Shown here one piece after another: positions 30,124-39,913 of a stretch of DNA of 57,969 nt. Source of the stretch: Proteus sp. FME41. Lineage in GTDB: Bacteria; Pseudomonadota; Gammaproteobacteria; Enterobacterales; Enterobacteriaceae. Position numbers and translations under genes: made by a program. Numbering within the stretch: position 1 is the first letter of the stretch; the number at the start of each line of letters is the position of its first letter. Location of the stretch: contig NZ_JABUYL010000022.1 in NCBI RefSeq assembly GCF_014897315.1, positions 1 through 57,969 of the forward strand, given 5' to 3'. The notes under the pieces were generated by a model. That model was not told where the DNA came from. It saw only the letters and a program-made list of their open reading frames with translations, and ran no database searches.

Positions 30124-32240
30124 ATAAAATATTTAAAACATTAATTACGGCTTTTCTATTGATAACAATGTTTTCACTCATTGTTATGCCAATGAGTGCC
30201 GAGCAACAATATATATTCGGTATTATCAATATATTTCTGTTATTTGTTATCGGCTTTAAAAAATCAAAAAAACGATTATTAACAATGGTTTTTATCTCAT
30301 TGTTGATGTCAACGCGTTATCTTTACTGGCGTGCAACGAATACCCTTAATTTTAATACAACTATCGAAGCTGTTTTAGGTAGCGGATTATTTATGGCTGA
30401 AATTTATTCTTGGATTATTTTAGTCTTAGGGTATTTCCAAACATCATGGCCATTAAATAGAAAAATAGCACCGTTGCCTAAAGATGTTGCTCAATGGCCA
30501 ACCGTAGATATTTATATTCCAACGTATAACGAAAGTTTGGATGTTGTACGTGATACGGTTTTGGCTGCACAAGCTATCGATTATCCACAAGATAAAATGA
30601 AAGTGTATATATTGGATGATGGTAGCCGTGAAGAGTTTAAACAGTTTGCTGGCGATGTTGGCGTTACTTATATTGAACGTGAAGTTCATGATCATGCCAA
30701 AGCAGGTAACTTAAATCACGCGATGGGGTTAACGGATGGCGAACTCATTTGTGTTTTTGACTGTGACCATATTTCAACGCGCATTTTCTTGCAAGCAACA
30801 GTAGGAAGTTTCCTTGAAGATCCTAAATTGGCTCTTATTCAAACACCTCACTACTTCTATTCAGCAGACCCATTTGAACGTAATTTAAGTGCGGCAAAAG
30901 ATGCTCCGCATGAAGGTGCTCTTTTTTACGGCCCTGTTCAACGTGGTAATGATAACTGGAATGCAACGTTCTTCTGTGGTTCATGTGCTGTTATGAGACG
31001 CAGTGCACTTGATGAAATCGGTGGTATTGCCGTTGAAACAGTAACAGAAGATGCGCATACCGCATTAAAATTACAACGCTTAGGCTGGAACTCTGCATTT
31101 ATTGATATTCCTTTAGCCGCGGGTCTTGCAACAGAGCGTTTAGCATTACACATTAACCAACGTATTCGTTGGGCGAGGGGGATGACACAGATATTTCGTG
31201 TTGATAATCCAATGTTAGGCCGTGGGTTAACTTTTCCTCAGCGCTTATGTTACCTCAATGCAATGCTTCATTTTCAGTATGGTTTACCACGAGTTATCTT
31301 TCTGACTGCACCGTTACTGTTTATGTTATTTAACCTCAATATTATCGCTTCATCAGCCAGCATGATATTTGCCTATGCATTACCTCACTTAATCATGTCG
31401 GTGTATGTAAACTCGAAGAATATCGGTAAATATCGCTACTCTTTTTGGGGGGAAATCTATGAAACGGTGATGGCATTTAGTTTAGTGTTACCAACGCTAT
31501 TAAGCTTAGTATCACCAAAACTGGGTAAATTTAACGTAACAGATAAAGGTGATTTACTTGATAAAAGCTATATGGATTACCTCACTGTACGCCCTCTAAT
31601 TATTACGGCACTTCTTCTAATTACAGGGATTTCATGGGTAGTTATCCGTTATTTATTAAACGATTTCCAAGGTATTGATCCACTGGTTATTATCTTAAAC
31701 CTTACTTGGGCAACATATAGTTTATTTATTATTCTAGCCTCTATTGCGGTTGGTAAAGAAACTCGCCAAATTCGTAAACACACGCGAATTAAAGCTTCTC
31801 TTCCTATTACACTACATTTTGATGATGGTGCTGAATTAACGACAACCACTGAAGATATTTCAATGGGCGGGGTTCGAATTGCTGTTAATAAAATGGCCGA
31901 AGTGCGTCAACGTAACATCAATTCAATCACGCTTAATGTTCAACGTGATGAGGTTTCCGTTCCGGTTGATATGGTCAGCTTAGAAAATAATCAATTACGT
32001 CTTGAATTCTTACCTATTAATTTAAATGTTCGTCGTAAATTAGTGCGTATTGTCTTTGGTCGTGCAGACGCATGGATACATCAAGCAGATTACAAAGATA
32101 AACCGTTTAAAGAGTTAGCAGGCATTACACGCTGTATTTTTGAATTGTTCTTTGGTCGTCGTCAAAAAGTAAAAGTTGCAGCAACAAGAACAAAAGCAAA
32201 AGCGTCACTCTCTGTGCAATCTATTAATGGGGATGACTAA
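30120..32240 (+). CDS. bcsA: Cellulose synthase catalytic subunit BcsA (UDP-forming)
   Basis: BcsA polymerises UDP-glucose into beta-1,4-glucan and feeds it through its own membrane channel. The 706-residue protein has four N-terminal membrane helices, then the family 2 glycosyltransferase domain with FDCDH (213-217), TED (309-311) and QRIRW (347-351), four more membrane helices, and a C-terminal PilZ domain whose c-di-GMP motif is complete: RxxxR at 552-556 and DISMGG at 579-584. It should therefore be activated by c-di-GMP, and a cyclase gene lies in the same cluster. It is shorter than E. coli BcsA (872) because it lacks the long N-terminal extension, like type I synthases. bcsB starts 2 bp after its stop. 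Confidence 0.96.
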   Translation: MNKIFKTLITAFLLITMFSLIVMPMSAEQQYIFGIINIFLLFVIGFKKSKKRLLTMVFISLLMSTRYLYWRATNTLNFNTTIEAVLGSGLFMAEIYSWIILVLGYFQTSWPLNRKIAPLPKDVAQWPTVDIYIPTYNESLDVVRDTVLAAQAIDYPQDKMKVYILDDGSREEFKQFAGDVGVTYIEREVHDHAKAGNLNHAMGLTDGELICVFDCDHISTRIFLQATVGSFLEDPKLALIQTPHYFYSADPFERNLSAAKDAPHEGALFYGPVQRGNDNWNATFFCGSCAVMRRSALDEIGGIAVETVTEDAHTALKLQRLGWNSAFIDIPLAAGLATERLALHINQRIRWARGMTQIFRVDNPMLGRGLTFPQRLCYLNAMLHFQYGLPRVIFLTAPLLFMLFNLNIIASSASMIFAYALPHLIMSVYVNSKNIGKYRYSFWGEIYETVMAFSLVLPTLLSLVSPKLGKFNVTDKGDLLDKSYMDYLTVRPLIITALLLITGISWVVIRYLLNDFQGIDPLVIILNLTWATYSLFIILASIAVGKETRQIRKHTRIKASLPITLHFDDGAELTTTTEDISMGGVRIAVNKMAEVRQRNINSITLNVQRDEVSVPVDMVSLENNQLRLEFLPINLNVRRKLVRIVFGRADAWIHQADYKDKPFKELAGITRCIFELFFGRRQKVKVAATRTKAKASLSVQSINGDD

Positions 32241-32242
32241 GC

Positions 32243-34594
32243 ATGAAAAAGAAACTGACATTAATGCTGAGCTTAACGGCTATGGCGATTGCGAGTATTC
32301 ATTTATCTCAAGCTGCAACGGGTATGTTGGAACTCGGTGGTGAGGTTTTACCTGATCCGACTTCTTATACTCATTCTCCAGTGCGACAAAACATCAATAA
32401 CCCGATCCAGCTTGAAGATGCCGCATTATCTGAAGCACGTAATATCGAAGAACAATTAACAATGGCACAGATGGGTAATCCCTCACCTATTGTGTTATCA
32501 GGAAGACGATTACTTTCTGGGGTGACATTTAATATGGCGAATGATTTATTTATTGATAGCGCCACATTAACCATGAAAGTGAAAGCATCCCAAGGATTGG
32601 TTCAATCTGATCAAACGCTCCACTTAATGTTAAATGGTCAACCTATGGGATTTCTACCTTTAGAAGAAGGTGGGCAAGAACATGAATATGTTTTAGAAAT
32701 CCCTGAAATGATGTTGACGAATGTGAATAACTTGAGTTTCCGTTTAGCAAGTCGTGATGCATTAGATGAAAGTCAATGTACACCGCCATTAACGGAAGGG
32801 CTTAGTCTGGTTATTTCTCCTGATTCATCATTAGATTATCGAGGTCGCTGGATTAATGGCGGGTACAGTCTGGAACGATTGCCCCTACCGTTCTTTGATC
32901 CCGACAGAATGACGGCGACCTCGTTACCTATCATATTGTCAGATAAACCTGATCATGCAGAGGTAACAACAGCCGCGATTGCAGCATCATGGTTTGGGAG
33001 TTTCAGTCATGATATTAAGCAAGTGGATTTACCCGTTTTAATGAATCAATTGCCTGAAAGTGACGGTATTTTAGTGGGCTATTCAGGACAAACTATAGCA
33101 GGTATTACCCTCCCTTCAGGAAATAATGGACAATTAACTATTGTTGATAATCCTGTTGATCCGGTGTTCAAATTATTATTGATCAGTGGTGATAATGAGA
33201 AATCGTTACGTCAAGCCGTCTGGGCGTTAAATAACGGTAAATTGCCACAAAATGATCACTTAATCGTACCGTCTCAAACGCTGACAGTACGAAAAGATTA
33301 TGATGCACCGCGTTGGTTAAATACCAATAAACCCGTCACATTAGGTCAAATTGCGAATGGCAGTGATGATTTCACTCGCCAAGGTATTAACCATGCACCC
33401 AATCAGTTTTCATTTCGTGTTTCACCGGATCTATTTTGGTGGGATGGTGATGCATTACCGTTAGAATTGAAATATGTTTTTCCTCATTCAGATAAGCTCA
33501 ATAGTCGTCGTTCTTCTTTGATTGCTTCTTTGAATAATCAATTCTTAGGTGCGTTATATCCCGCACGTTCAGAACCTTTAGGAATGCTAAGACAATGGCT
33601 AGGAATGGAGAGTGAACAGCAAAATAGCACACTCTATTTAAATCCTCGTCAAATCTACAGTCAAAATCAATTGCAGCTTTATTTTGATTTACGTGAGCCT
33701 GAAGATTCACCTTGTATTTTAACGGATGGCAGTAGCTTGATTAGTCAAATTGATCCGCAATCAACGCTGCAATTTAAAAATACTTGGCACTATTCAAGAA
33801 TGCCGAATTTGGCTTATTTTTCGGGGGCTTCATTCCCATTTAGTCGCCGTGCTGATTTTTCACAAACCACACTACTACTGCCTGAAAACCCAACAACCGA
33901 AGAGCTTTATACCTTAGTGAACTTAATGGCGAGATCGGGTTATGCCACAGGAACTCCCGTTTCTCATGCTTCAGTGTTCTTAGGTGCTAAAGAGCTTGAG
34001 AAAAATAACCTCGCTCAACACGATGTATTAGCAATTGGATCATTGAATAGTGAGGGCTTTTTACCAGCACGTTTTTCACAACAAACATTCTCATTTTTAA
34101 ATAAAACGGTCGAAATTAAACCTCAGTCATTTATTGATAAGGTAAAAGGTTGGGCTGCAGGTGACTACTTATCTCAAAGTGGTGATGCAGCAAATTATCT
34201 TGCTTCTGTTAATGACTGGCGCGGCATGGTGAGTTTTATCTCACCTTGGGCAAGCGATAGGGTTGTCGTATTAGTCACAGCTAAAGGTAATGATTCGATA
34301 AAAACCATTATCAATGATTTAAATTTAGCTCAAATAAACGCGGCTGTTAAAGGTGATATCACACTGATTAGTGGTAAAGACACGGTAAAAAGTTTCCATT
34401 TAGGCGAACACTTTTCTCAAGGTGACTTACCTTTCTTACAACAATTTCTTTGGTATAGCTCTAGACATGTCTATTTGCTTGGTCTTTTAGCTGTTGGTTT
34501 TTGCGCATTGACGGGCTTCGTGACTTTTTACTGGTTACAACGCCGTTCAATTCGTCGTTTAGACCAAATATCACAGCATCGTTCAGGTAAATAG
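32243..34594 (+). CDS. bcsB: Cellulose synthase periplasmic subunit BcsB
   Basis: The 783-residue protein has a signal peptide (MKKKLTLMLSLTAMAIASIHLSQA), a large periplasmic region of alternating carbohydrate-binding and flavodoxin-like domains (for example LSGVTFNMANDLFIDSATL near residue 90), and one C-terminal membrane anchor (about 745-770) followed by basic residues. BcsB caps BcsA, guides the glucan through the periplasm and is required for catalysis. E. coli BcsB is 779 residues. It is translationally coupled with bcsA. Confidence 0.93.
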   Translation: MKKKLTLMLSLTAMAIASIHLSQAATGMLELGGEVLPDPTSYTHSPVRQNINNPIQLEDAALSEARNIEEQLTMAQMGNPSPIVLSGRRLLSGVTFNMANDLFIDSATLTMKVKASQGLVQSDQTLHLMLNGQPMGFLPLEEGGQEHEYVLEIPEMMLTNVNNLSFRLASRDALDESQCTPPLTEGLSLVISPDSSLDYRGRWINGGYSLERLPLPFFDPDRMTATSLPIILSDKPDHAEVTTAAIAASWFGSFSHDIKQVDLPVLMNQLPESDGILVGYSGQTIAGITLPSGNNGQLTIVDNPVDPVFKLLLISGDNEKSLRQAVWALNNGKLPQNDHLIVPSQTLTVRKDYDAPRWLNTNKPVTLGQIANGSDDFTRQGINHAPNQFSFRVSPDLFWWDGDALPLELKYVFPHSDKLNSRRSSLIASLNNQFLGALYPARSEPLGMLRQWLGMESEQQNSTLYLNPRQIYSQNQLQLYFDLREPEDSPCILTDGSSLISQIDPQSTLQFKNTWHYSRMPNLAYFSGASFPFSRRADFSQTTLLLPENPTTEELYTLVNLMARSGYATGTPVSHASVFLGAKELEKNNLAQHDVLAIGSLNSEGFLPARFSQQTFSFLNKTVEIKPQSFIDKVKGWAAGDYLSQSGDAANYLASVNDWRGMVSFISPWASDRVVVLVTAKGNDSIKTIINDLNLAQINAAVKGDITLISGKDTVKSFHLGEHFSQGDLPFLQQFLWYSSRHVYLLGLLAVGFCALTGFVTFYWLQRRSIRRLDQISQHRSGK

Positions 34595-34605
34595 GGGGAT
34601 ATAGA

Positions 34606-37600
34606 ATGAAAAACCACGCACTTAACATCATCGTTAAAGTTATTTATGCAGGTTGTATTTTAGGCGCATCAAGCCAAGTACAAGCCACGGCGAATGATGT
34701 AAATACAACCGCTACTGATCCCAATATTGTGAGTTCTCTTATTGAACAAGCTAATTATTGGCATGGTAGAGCGCATGATGCGCGTGCAGTAGAAGCACTG
34801 CAAAAAGTGTTGATTATGGAAAGTAATAACCAAGATGCGCTGTATTTAATGGCATTTTTTACAGCACAACAAGGAAATGAAAAACAAGCGACTTATTGGC
34901 GTGAAAAACTGGCACAAGTTGCACCACAAGATCCGCGCATCGAAGGACTGAAAAACATCCGATCATCACAATTTAGTGAGCAACAATTAGGCTATGCCAG
35001 AGAATTAGCGAAAAAAGGGCAACAAGAAGAAGCCATAAAAGCATATCAACGTTTATTTGTTAGCAGTGAGCCACCAGAAACGCTGGCATTAGAATACTAT
35101 CAAACAATGGCGGGTGTCCCTGCCATGTTGCCACAAGCTATTTCAGGGCTAAAACAACGTGCTGCATTAATGCCTGATAATAAAGAAACTCAAAAAGCAT
35201 TAGGGTTAACGCTAACTTATAACGAAGAAACTCGCCGTGAAGGTATCACGATTTTAGGGAATATCTCGGGTGATGAGTCTGCAAAAAAAGGCCTTCGTCA
35301 AGCATTGCTATGGTTGAATGTTCGCCCTGACGATGAGGTGTTATATAAAACCTATCTGCAAGCAAACCCAAATGATAAAGCAATTGCTGAGCATTTCCAG
35401 GGCGCTATACAAGGTAATGCGCGTCAAGCGGGTTATACCGCATTAAATAAAGGAAAGTTGAAAGAAGCTGAAAGTTATTTCAAACAAGCATTAGCTGCAG
35501 ATAATAATGACGCTCAAGCATTAGCCGGTTTAGGTTATACCGCATTACGTTCGGGTGATTTAACAACAGGTCAGCGCTTATTAAATCAAGCGGCACAATC
35601 AGGTGGCGAACAAGGCAGTAAATGGAAGCAACAAGCGGAAGATGCAGGTTTTTATGCGCAATTACGCAGCGCACAACAACGTGCTAAACAAGGGAATATT
35701 CAACAAGCTCTCGATCAATTAGCTCCTTTAACGGGCGCTTCTGGTGAGAAAGGATTATCCGCCAACTTGTTACAAGCTGATTTATTACGTAAACAAGGTA
35801 ATTTACCGGCTGCACACCAATTGCTAGCTGGACTTTATCAACAAAATAGCCGTAACGAAAAAGTCATTTCTGCTTACTACTATTTATTGGTTCAAGAAGG
35901 ACAAAACAGCAAAGCTGAACAACTGCTTGCGCAACAATCTGCATCTTTACGTCAGAAATTAACCGCAAACACCGATCCTTCAGAAACATTACGTCGTGAA
36001 GCACAAAAAGCGTTAGAAAATGGTAATCGTGTTCAAGCAAGACAATTGCTGACACAAGCACAACGTAAAAACCCACAAAATAATTGGGTTTACCTTGATT
36101 TAGCTCGTTTAATGGCGGCTGATGGCGATAGTGTTGGGGCAAAAAATATTATTTCACAATTGCAAAATCGTAGAACAAGAGACACAGATTATGTTGCTTC
36201 TCTCTTTTATGTTGAGCAAAAAGAGTGGGATAAAGTCTTTAACTTGCTAAGTAGCCATAATCAACAAACTGAAGCTGAAAAAGAATTATTACAGCGCGCT
36301 CGTTTTCACCGTCAATTGGCACAAGCTGAACATTATCGTCAAGCAGGCAATCTTGCGGCTGTACGTAATACATTGCGTCCTTTAATTAACCAAGTTGCTG
36401 ATTATCCAAATGATGTGGGTGAGTTAGCGGAAAAATTAGTAAGTAGTGGACTTAATGATGAAGCCTTGCAATTAGTTGAAAGTGATATAGCCAAAGGCAC
36501 GAAAGGCTCTGTAGGTAACTATGCAGGTCATATCAATGTACTCAATGAGTTAGGTCATTATACGCAAGCATCTAGCTTGATTAACGATCCTGCATTGCAA
36601 CAAGAAACGCCGATTGTTGAGAAAAAACGTTTAGAGGTAGCGACCAAAGTTGCACAAGCCGATAGCTTACGTGAAAAAGGTGAAATTAAAGCCGCTTATG
36701 ACACACTGGTTGTTGCCTTAAAAGCCTCTCCTAATGATCCTGATTTATTAATGGCATTAAGCCGCGTTTATTTAGCGCAATCTATGCCAGAACAGTCAAA
36801 TAAAATTCTCTCTTATTTAGAAAAAGAGCAAGGAAAAGACAGCAAATTAATTCAGGCTCAAATTGAAGTGGCATTAGCACAACAAGATGGTAGAAAGGCG
36901 CAGCAGTTGTTGCAACAAATCCCCTCTTCTTCACAACCTGCTTATTTATTGCAAGCAGCGCAAATTGCGCAGTTAAACGGTGAAAACCGTAAAGCCCTCA
37001 CTTTGTTACGTAGTGCGCAATGGCAAAACAGTGATAACACATTGAATACCTCTGCGGGTCAACTACACGCATTAGGGAGTGATAACACGGCCATTGCAGG
37101 TTCTATCTATGAACGTAAAGAGATGGCATCAGTTCAGCGTTCTATTCGTGAATTAGAAGAAAAAGTCTCGCCTTGGGTACAAGGTGGCGTTGCTGTACGT
37201 CACCGTAATGGTGACCAAGGATTATCTAATGTTACTGAAATTTCTGCACCAATCAGCATTTCTAGTGTACCTGGTGAAGAGTTTCGTTGGGAATTTAGTG
37301 TTAATCCAGTTTCGATGACAAGTGGCTCAGTTTCTGGCGAAAGAGCGAATCGTTTTGGTTCAGGTCAGCTTCAACATGCTGAACGCTTCGCTAAAAATAG
37401 TGATAACCATGATGAGAAAAATAAAATTAATGCTGATGAAGCCGGTAGTCAACGTGCTTCTGGTGTTGAATTAGGATTACGTTTATCAGACAAAAATGTC
37501 AGCTTTGATGTGGGTTCAACGCCATTAGGTAAAGATACAGCAACGGTTGTCGGCGGTATCACATATTCACCTAAAATTGGCCAAAATGGGCAATTAACCC

Positions 37601-38304
37601 TGACTGCAGAGCGCAGAGCGATAAAAGATAGTCTACTTTCTTATATGGGACGTACTGATTCACTCACGGGTGAAAGTTGGGGGCGTGTAACACGCAACGG
37701 CGCTAAAGCTCAATATGCTTGGGATGATGGTAAAATTGGAGCCTATGCGGGAGGTGGTTTTTATAACTACGAAGGTAAGGGTGTTGCGAGTAATGATGAA
37801 GTGAAAGCGTGGGTGGGTTCTTACGCTAAGGTTTATAAAGATGAACAACAAGAAGTTAAAGCGGGTGTACATGTTGATTATATGAACTTTAGAAATAACC
37901 AAAATTACTTCTCGTTAGGGCATGGTGGTTATTTTAGCCCGCAAGATTATGTCTCCGTTTCACTGCCTGTTGCTTATACTCGCCGCTTTGAAAAAGGTGA
38001 GGTGTCATTAAATGGTGCAATTGGTATACAAAGTTATAAACAAAAAGGCAGTGATTACTTCCCAACACATGGTTATATGCAAAATGCTTTAAATAAACAT
38101 AATGCGAGCGATCCACGCATTAAATCTCGTTATGAAGAAAAAGACGAAACGAATATTACTTATAGATTAGGGTTAGATGCTAAATATTATTTAAATAAAG
38201 AAACCGAGTTAGGTGTCAGCCTATCGCATGATACATCGGGTGATTACGCAGAAGATAATATGTGGTTACACCTAAAATATACACCAGACTTCCTGTCTAA
38301 ATAA
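34606..38304 (+). CDS. bcsC: Cellulose export porin with TPR scaffold BcsC
   Basis: The 1232-residue precursor has a signal peptide (about residues 1-29), about 800 residues of tetratricopeptide repeats (such as NPNDKAIAEHFQGAI and DNNDAQALAGLGYTAL), and a C-terminal outer-membrane beta-barrel (about 860-1232) that starts after SIRELEEKVSPWVQGGVAVRH. The TPR part spans the periplasm and the barrel lets cellulose out. E. coli BcsC is 1157 residues, so this one is slightly longer. The repeats are rich in Gln, common for this genome type. bcsD follows after 15 bp. Confidence 0.93.
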   Translation: MKNHALNIIVKVIYAGCILGASSQVQATANDVNTTATDPNIVSSLIEQANYWHGRAHDARAVEALQKVLIMESNNQDALYLMAFFTAQQGNEKQATYWREKLAQVAPQDPRIEGLKNIRSSQFSEQQLGYARELAKKGQQEEAIKAYQRLFVSSEPPETLALEYYQTMAGVPAMLPQAISGLKQRAALMPDNKETQKALGLTLTYNEETRREGITILGNISGDESAKKGLRQALLWLNVRPDDEVLYKTYLQANPNDKAIAEHFQGAIQGNARQAGYTALNKGKLKEAESYFKQALAADNNDAQALAGLGYTALRSGDLTTGQRLLNQAAQSGGEQGSKWKQQAEDAGFYAQLRSAQQRAKQGNIQQALDQLAPLTGASGEKGLSANLLQADLLRKQGNLPAAHQLLAGLYQQNSRNEKVISAYYYLLVQEGQNSKAEQLLAQQSASLRQKLTANTDPSETLRREAQKALENGNRVQARQLLTQAQRKNPQNNWVYLDLARLMAADGDSVGAKNIISQLQNRRTRDTDYVASLFYVEQKEWDKVFNLLSSHNQQTEAEKELLQRARFHRQLAQAEHYRQAGNLAAVRNTLRPLINQVADYPNDVGELAEKLVSSGLNDEALQLVESDIAKGTKGSVGNYAGHINVLNELGHYTQASSLINDPALQQETPIVEKKRLEVATKVAQADSLREKGEIKAAYDTLVVALKASPNDPDLLMALSRVYLAQSMPEQSNKILSYLEKEQGKDSKLIQAQIEVALAQQDGRKAQQLLQQIPSSSQPAYLLQAAQIAQLNGENRKALTLLRSAQWQNSDNTLNTSAGQLHALGSDNTAIAGSIYERKEMASVQRSIRELEEKVSPWVQGGVAVRHRNGDQGLSNVTEISAPISISSVPGEEFRWEFSVNPVSMTSGSVSGERANRFGSGQLQHAERFAKNSDNHDEKNKINADEAGSQRASGVELGLRLSDKNVSFDVGSTPLGKDTATVVGGITYSPKIGQNGQLTLTAERRAIKDSLLSYMGRTDSLTGESWGRVTRNGAKAQYAWDDGKIGAYAGGGFYNYEGKGVASNDEVKAWVGSYAKVYKDEQQEVKAGVHVDYMNFRNNQNYFSLGHGGYFSPQDYVSVSLPVAYTRRFEKGEVSLNGAIGIQSYKQKGSDYFPTHGYMQNALNKHNASDPRIKSRYEEKDETNITYRLGLDAKYYLNKETELGVSLSHDTSGDYAEDNMWLHLKYTPDFLSK

Positions 38305-38319
38305 TCAAGGAGACAAATA

Positions 38320-38790
38320 ATGAATAAGCATGACAGTGATATCTTACAATTACCGTTTGAAAGTGGCTGGCAAGATCTAACTCAATTATTATTTTTTCAA
38401 GTATTAAATGATAATGATATTTCTACGGCTGGAAATAAATTAAGAAATATTGGTAAAGAGATAGCCTCACGTTATCCGTTACCTGAAAGTGAGAATATTC
38501 AATTACTTGAATCGCATATAAATCGTGTGTTAACACTCTTTAAATGGGGTTTTGTCACTATATCACTCGCAATGAGTGAGCTTTTATTAGTGCATTGTGC
38601 ATGGCCTCATTTTACGCAAAGCCAAGATGATGCTCAGTGGCGCGTTGCAAGTGCTGGAGTATTAGAAGGGTTATATGAAGGTTGGTTAACTCATCAAGGA
38701 GGCAATGCAAAAATGCAAGTGCATCGCCAACCCACTGATGCTAAAGATGTCTTTATTTTTCGCTATGCGCATAACTCGTCAGCTGAATAA
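38320..38790 (+). CDS. bcsD: Cellulose crystallisation protein BcsD
   Basis: The 156-residue cytosolic-looking or periplasmic protein without an obvious signal peptide resembles BcsD of Komagataeibacter-type (type I) operons: WQDLTQLLFFQVL near the N terminus, then WGFVTISLAMSELLLVHCAWPHF, and VASAGVLEGLYEGWLTHQGG near the C terminus. BcsD forms octameric channels that align synthase complexes so that glucan chains crystallise. Its presence, together with bcsA-B-C in this order, makes this a type I cellulose operon and predicts ordered microfibrils. AAGGAG precedes the start. Confidence 0.85.
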   Translation: MNKHDSDILQLPFESGWQDLTQLLFFQVLNDNDISTAGNKLRNIGKEIASRYPLPESENIQLLESHINRVLTLFKWGFVTISLAMSELLLVHCAWPHFTQSQDDAQWRVASAGVLEGLYEGWLTHQGGNAKMQVHRQPTDAKDVFIFRYAHNSSAE

Positions 38791-38832
38791 TAATAATATA
38801 TATGCTTTATTGATGAGCATAGGAGGTCAAAA

Positions 38833-39744
38833 ATGAATGAAATGATATTTAATGATGATAATTCTAAATGCTTATTAATAAAGCAATTTACTAATAATGT
38901 TTTTATGATGTTAGTAACAGATACTAATGGTGTTATTGTTTATGCTAATGAAAAATATTGTGAATCTAATAATGTTCATTTTGAAAATATAAAAGATAAA
39001 CAATACGACTTATTTAATTTAATTGATGAGAATCAAATTAATTATTGTGTAAACGGTAATAATGATAATAAAGGTGTTTATCGGTTAGAAGCTAAAAGAA
39101 ATAATGAATCTCAACAGGATGTATGGGAAGATATTAGTATTATCCCTGTTTTTGATAAAGATAATTTAATTTCTCATTATGTGTTTATTAGCTTGGATAT
39201 TACTGATAAAGTAGAATTAAGAAATGAGTTATTTAGTAAAAGCTATATTGATTCTTTAACCGGAATATCAAATCGATTAAGTATTGTTGAAAAAATAGAA
39301 AATGAGCGATTAAATATTTCACATCCGCCGTCATTTTGTCTGGGCATTGTTGATTGCGATAAATTTAAAGCGATTAATGATCAATTCGGGCATCATGCAG
39401 GTGATAAAGTATTGTGTGAAATATCAAAACGGTTATCAAAATTAGAAAACAATGAAGTGTTCTGTGGCCGGCTCGGTGGTGATGAGTTTGCTATACTTTT
39501 CCCTAAAGGATTGCGTTCTTGCTCAGTTATTCTGTTAGAGATAATAGAATCACTTTGGAAATCAATGGAAAAGCCAATCAATATTAATTCAGATTATATG
39601 CTAACGCCTTCTATTAGCTTAGGTATTGCAGAATATCCTAAAGACGGAAAGACATTATCTGAATTATTGAAATCTGCAGATGAAACACTTTATTCTATTA
39701 AAGAGATGGGTGGTAATAAATATGGGTTTTATTCTGGATTTTAA
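38833..39744 (+). CDS. PAS-GGDEF diguanylate cyclase of the cellulose operon
   Basis: The 303-residue cytoplasmic protein has an N-terminal PAS domain (about residues 12-130, with VTDTNGVIVYANEKYCESNN) and a C-terminal GGDEF domain with an intact active site GGDEF at 215-219. It lacks membrane segments. It makes c-di-GMP, the activator of BcsA. The usual inhibitory RxxD site five residues before GGDEF reads NNEV, so product inhibition through the primary I-site is not expected. Ribosome-binding site AGGAGG with 6 to 7 bp spacing is the strongest in the cluster. It lies 42 bp after bcsD, so cyclase and target are made together. Confidence 0.9.
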   Translation: MNEMIFNDDNSKCLLIKQFTNNVFMMLVTDTNGVIVYANEKYCESNNVHFENIKDKQYDLFNLIDENQINYCVNGNNDNKGVYRLEAKRNNESQQDVWEDISIIPVFDKDNLISHYVFISLDITDKVELRNELFSKSYIDSLTGISNRLSIVEKIENERLNISHPPSFCLGIVDCDKFKAINDQFGHHAGDKVLCEISKRLSKLENNEVFCGRLGGDEFAILFPKGLRSCSVILLEIIESLWKSMEKPININSDYMLTPSISLGIAEYPKDGKTLSELLKSADETLYSIKEMGGNKYGFYSGF

Positions 39745-39781
39745 ATAAAAATTTATTTTTAATAAAGATATATAAAAATAA

Positions 39782-39820
39782 AGTTATCTCTTTTTAACGA
39801 AGAGGGAGATCACTGTTTTT
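39782..39820 (+). terminator. Possible weak terminator between the cyclase gene and galU
   Basis: ATCTC (39786-39790) pairs with GAGAT (39806-39810), with AGT/ACT pairing outside and a following GTTTTT. The stem is imperfect. If active it would reduce galU and bcsZ transcription relative to bcsABCD. Confidence 0.35.
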
Positions 39821-39913
39821 AAATATATCTAGCATTCCTGATGAAATATAAGTGTAAATTTAAAATAATACTAACTATTAGTTTTAGATAAATATCTATT
39901 AGAGGATTTTATT

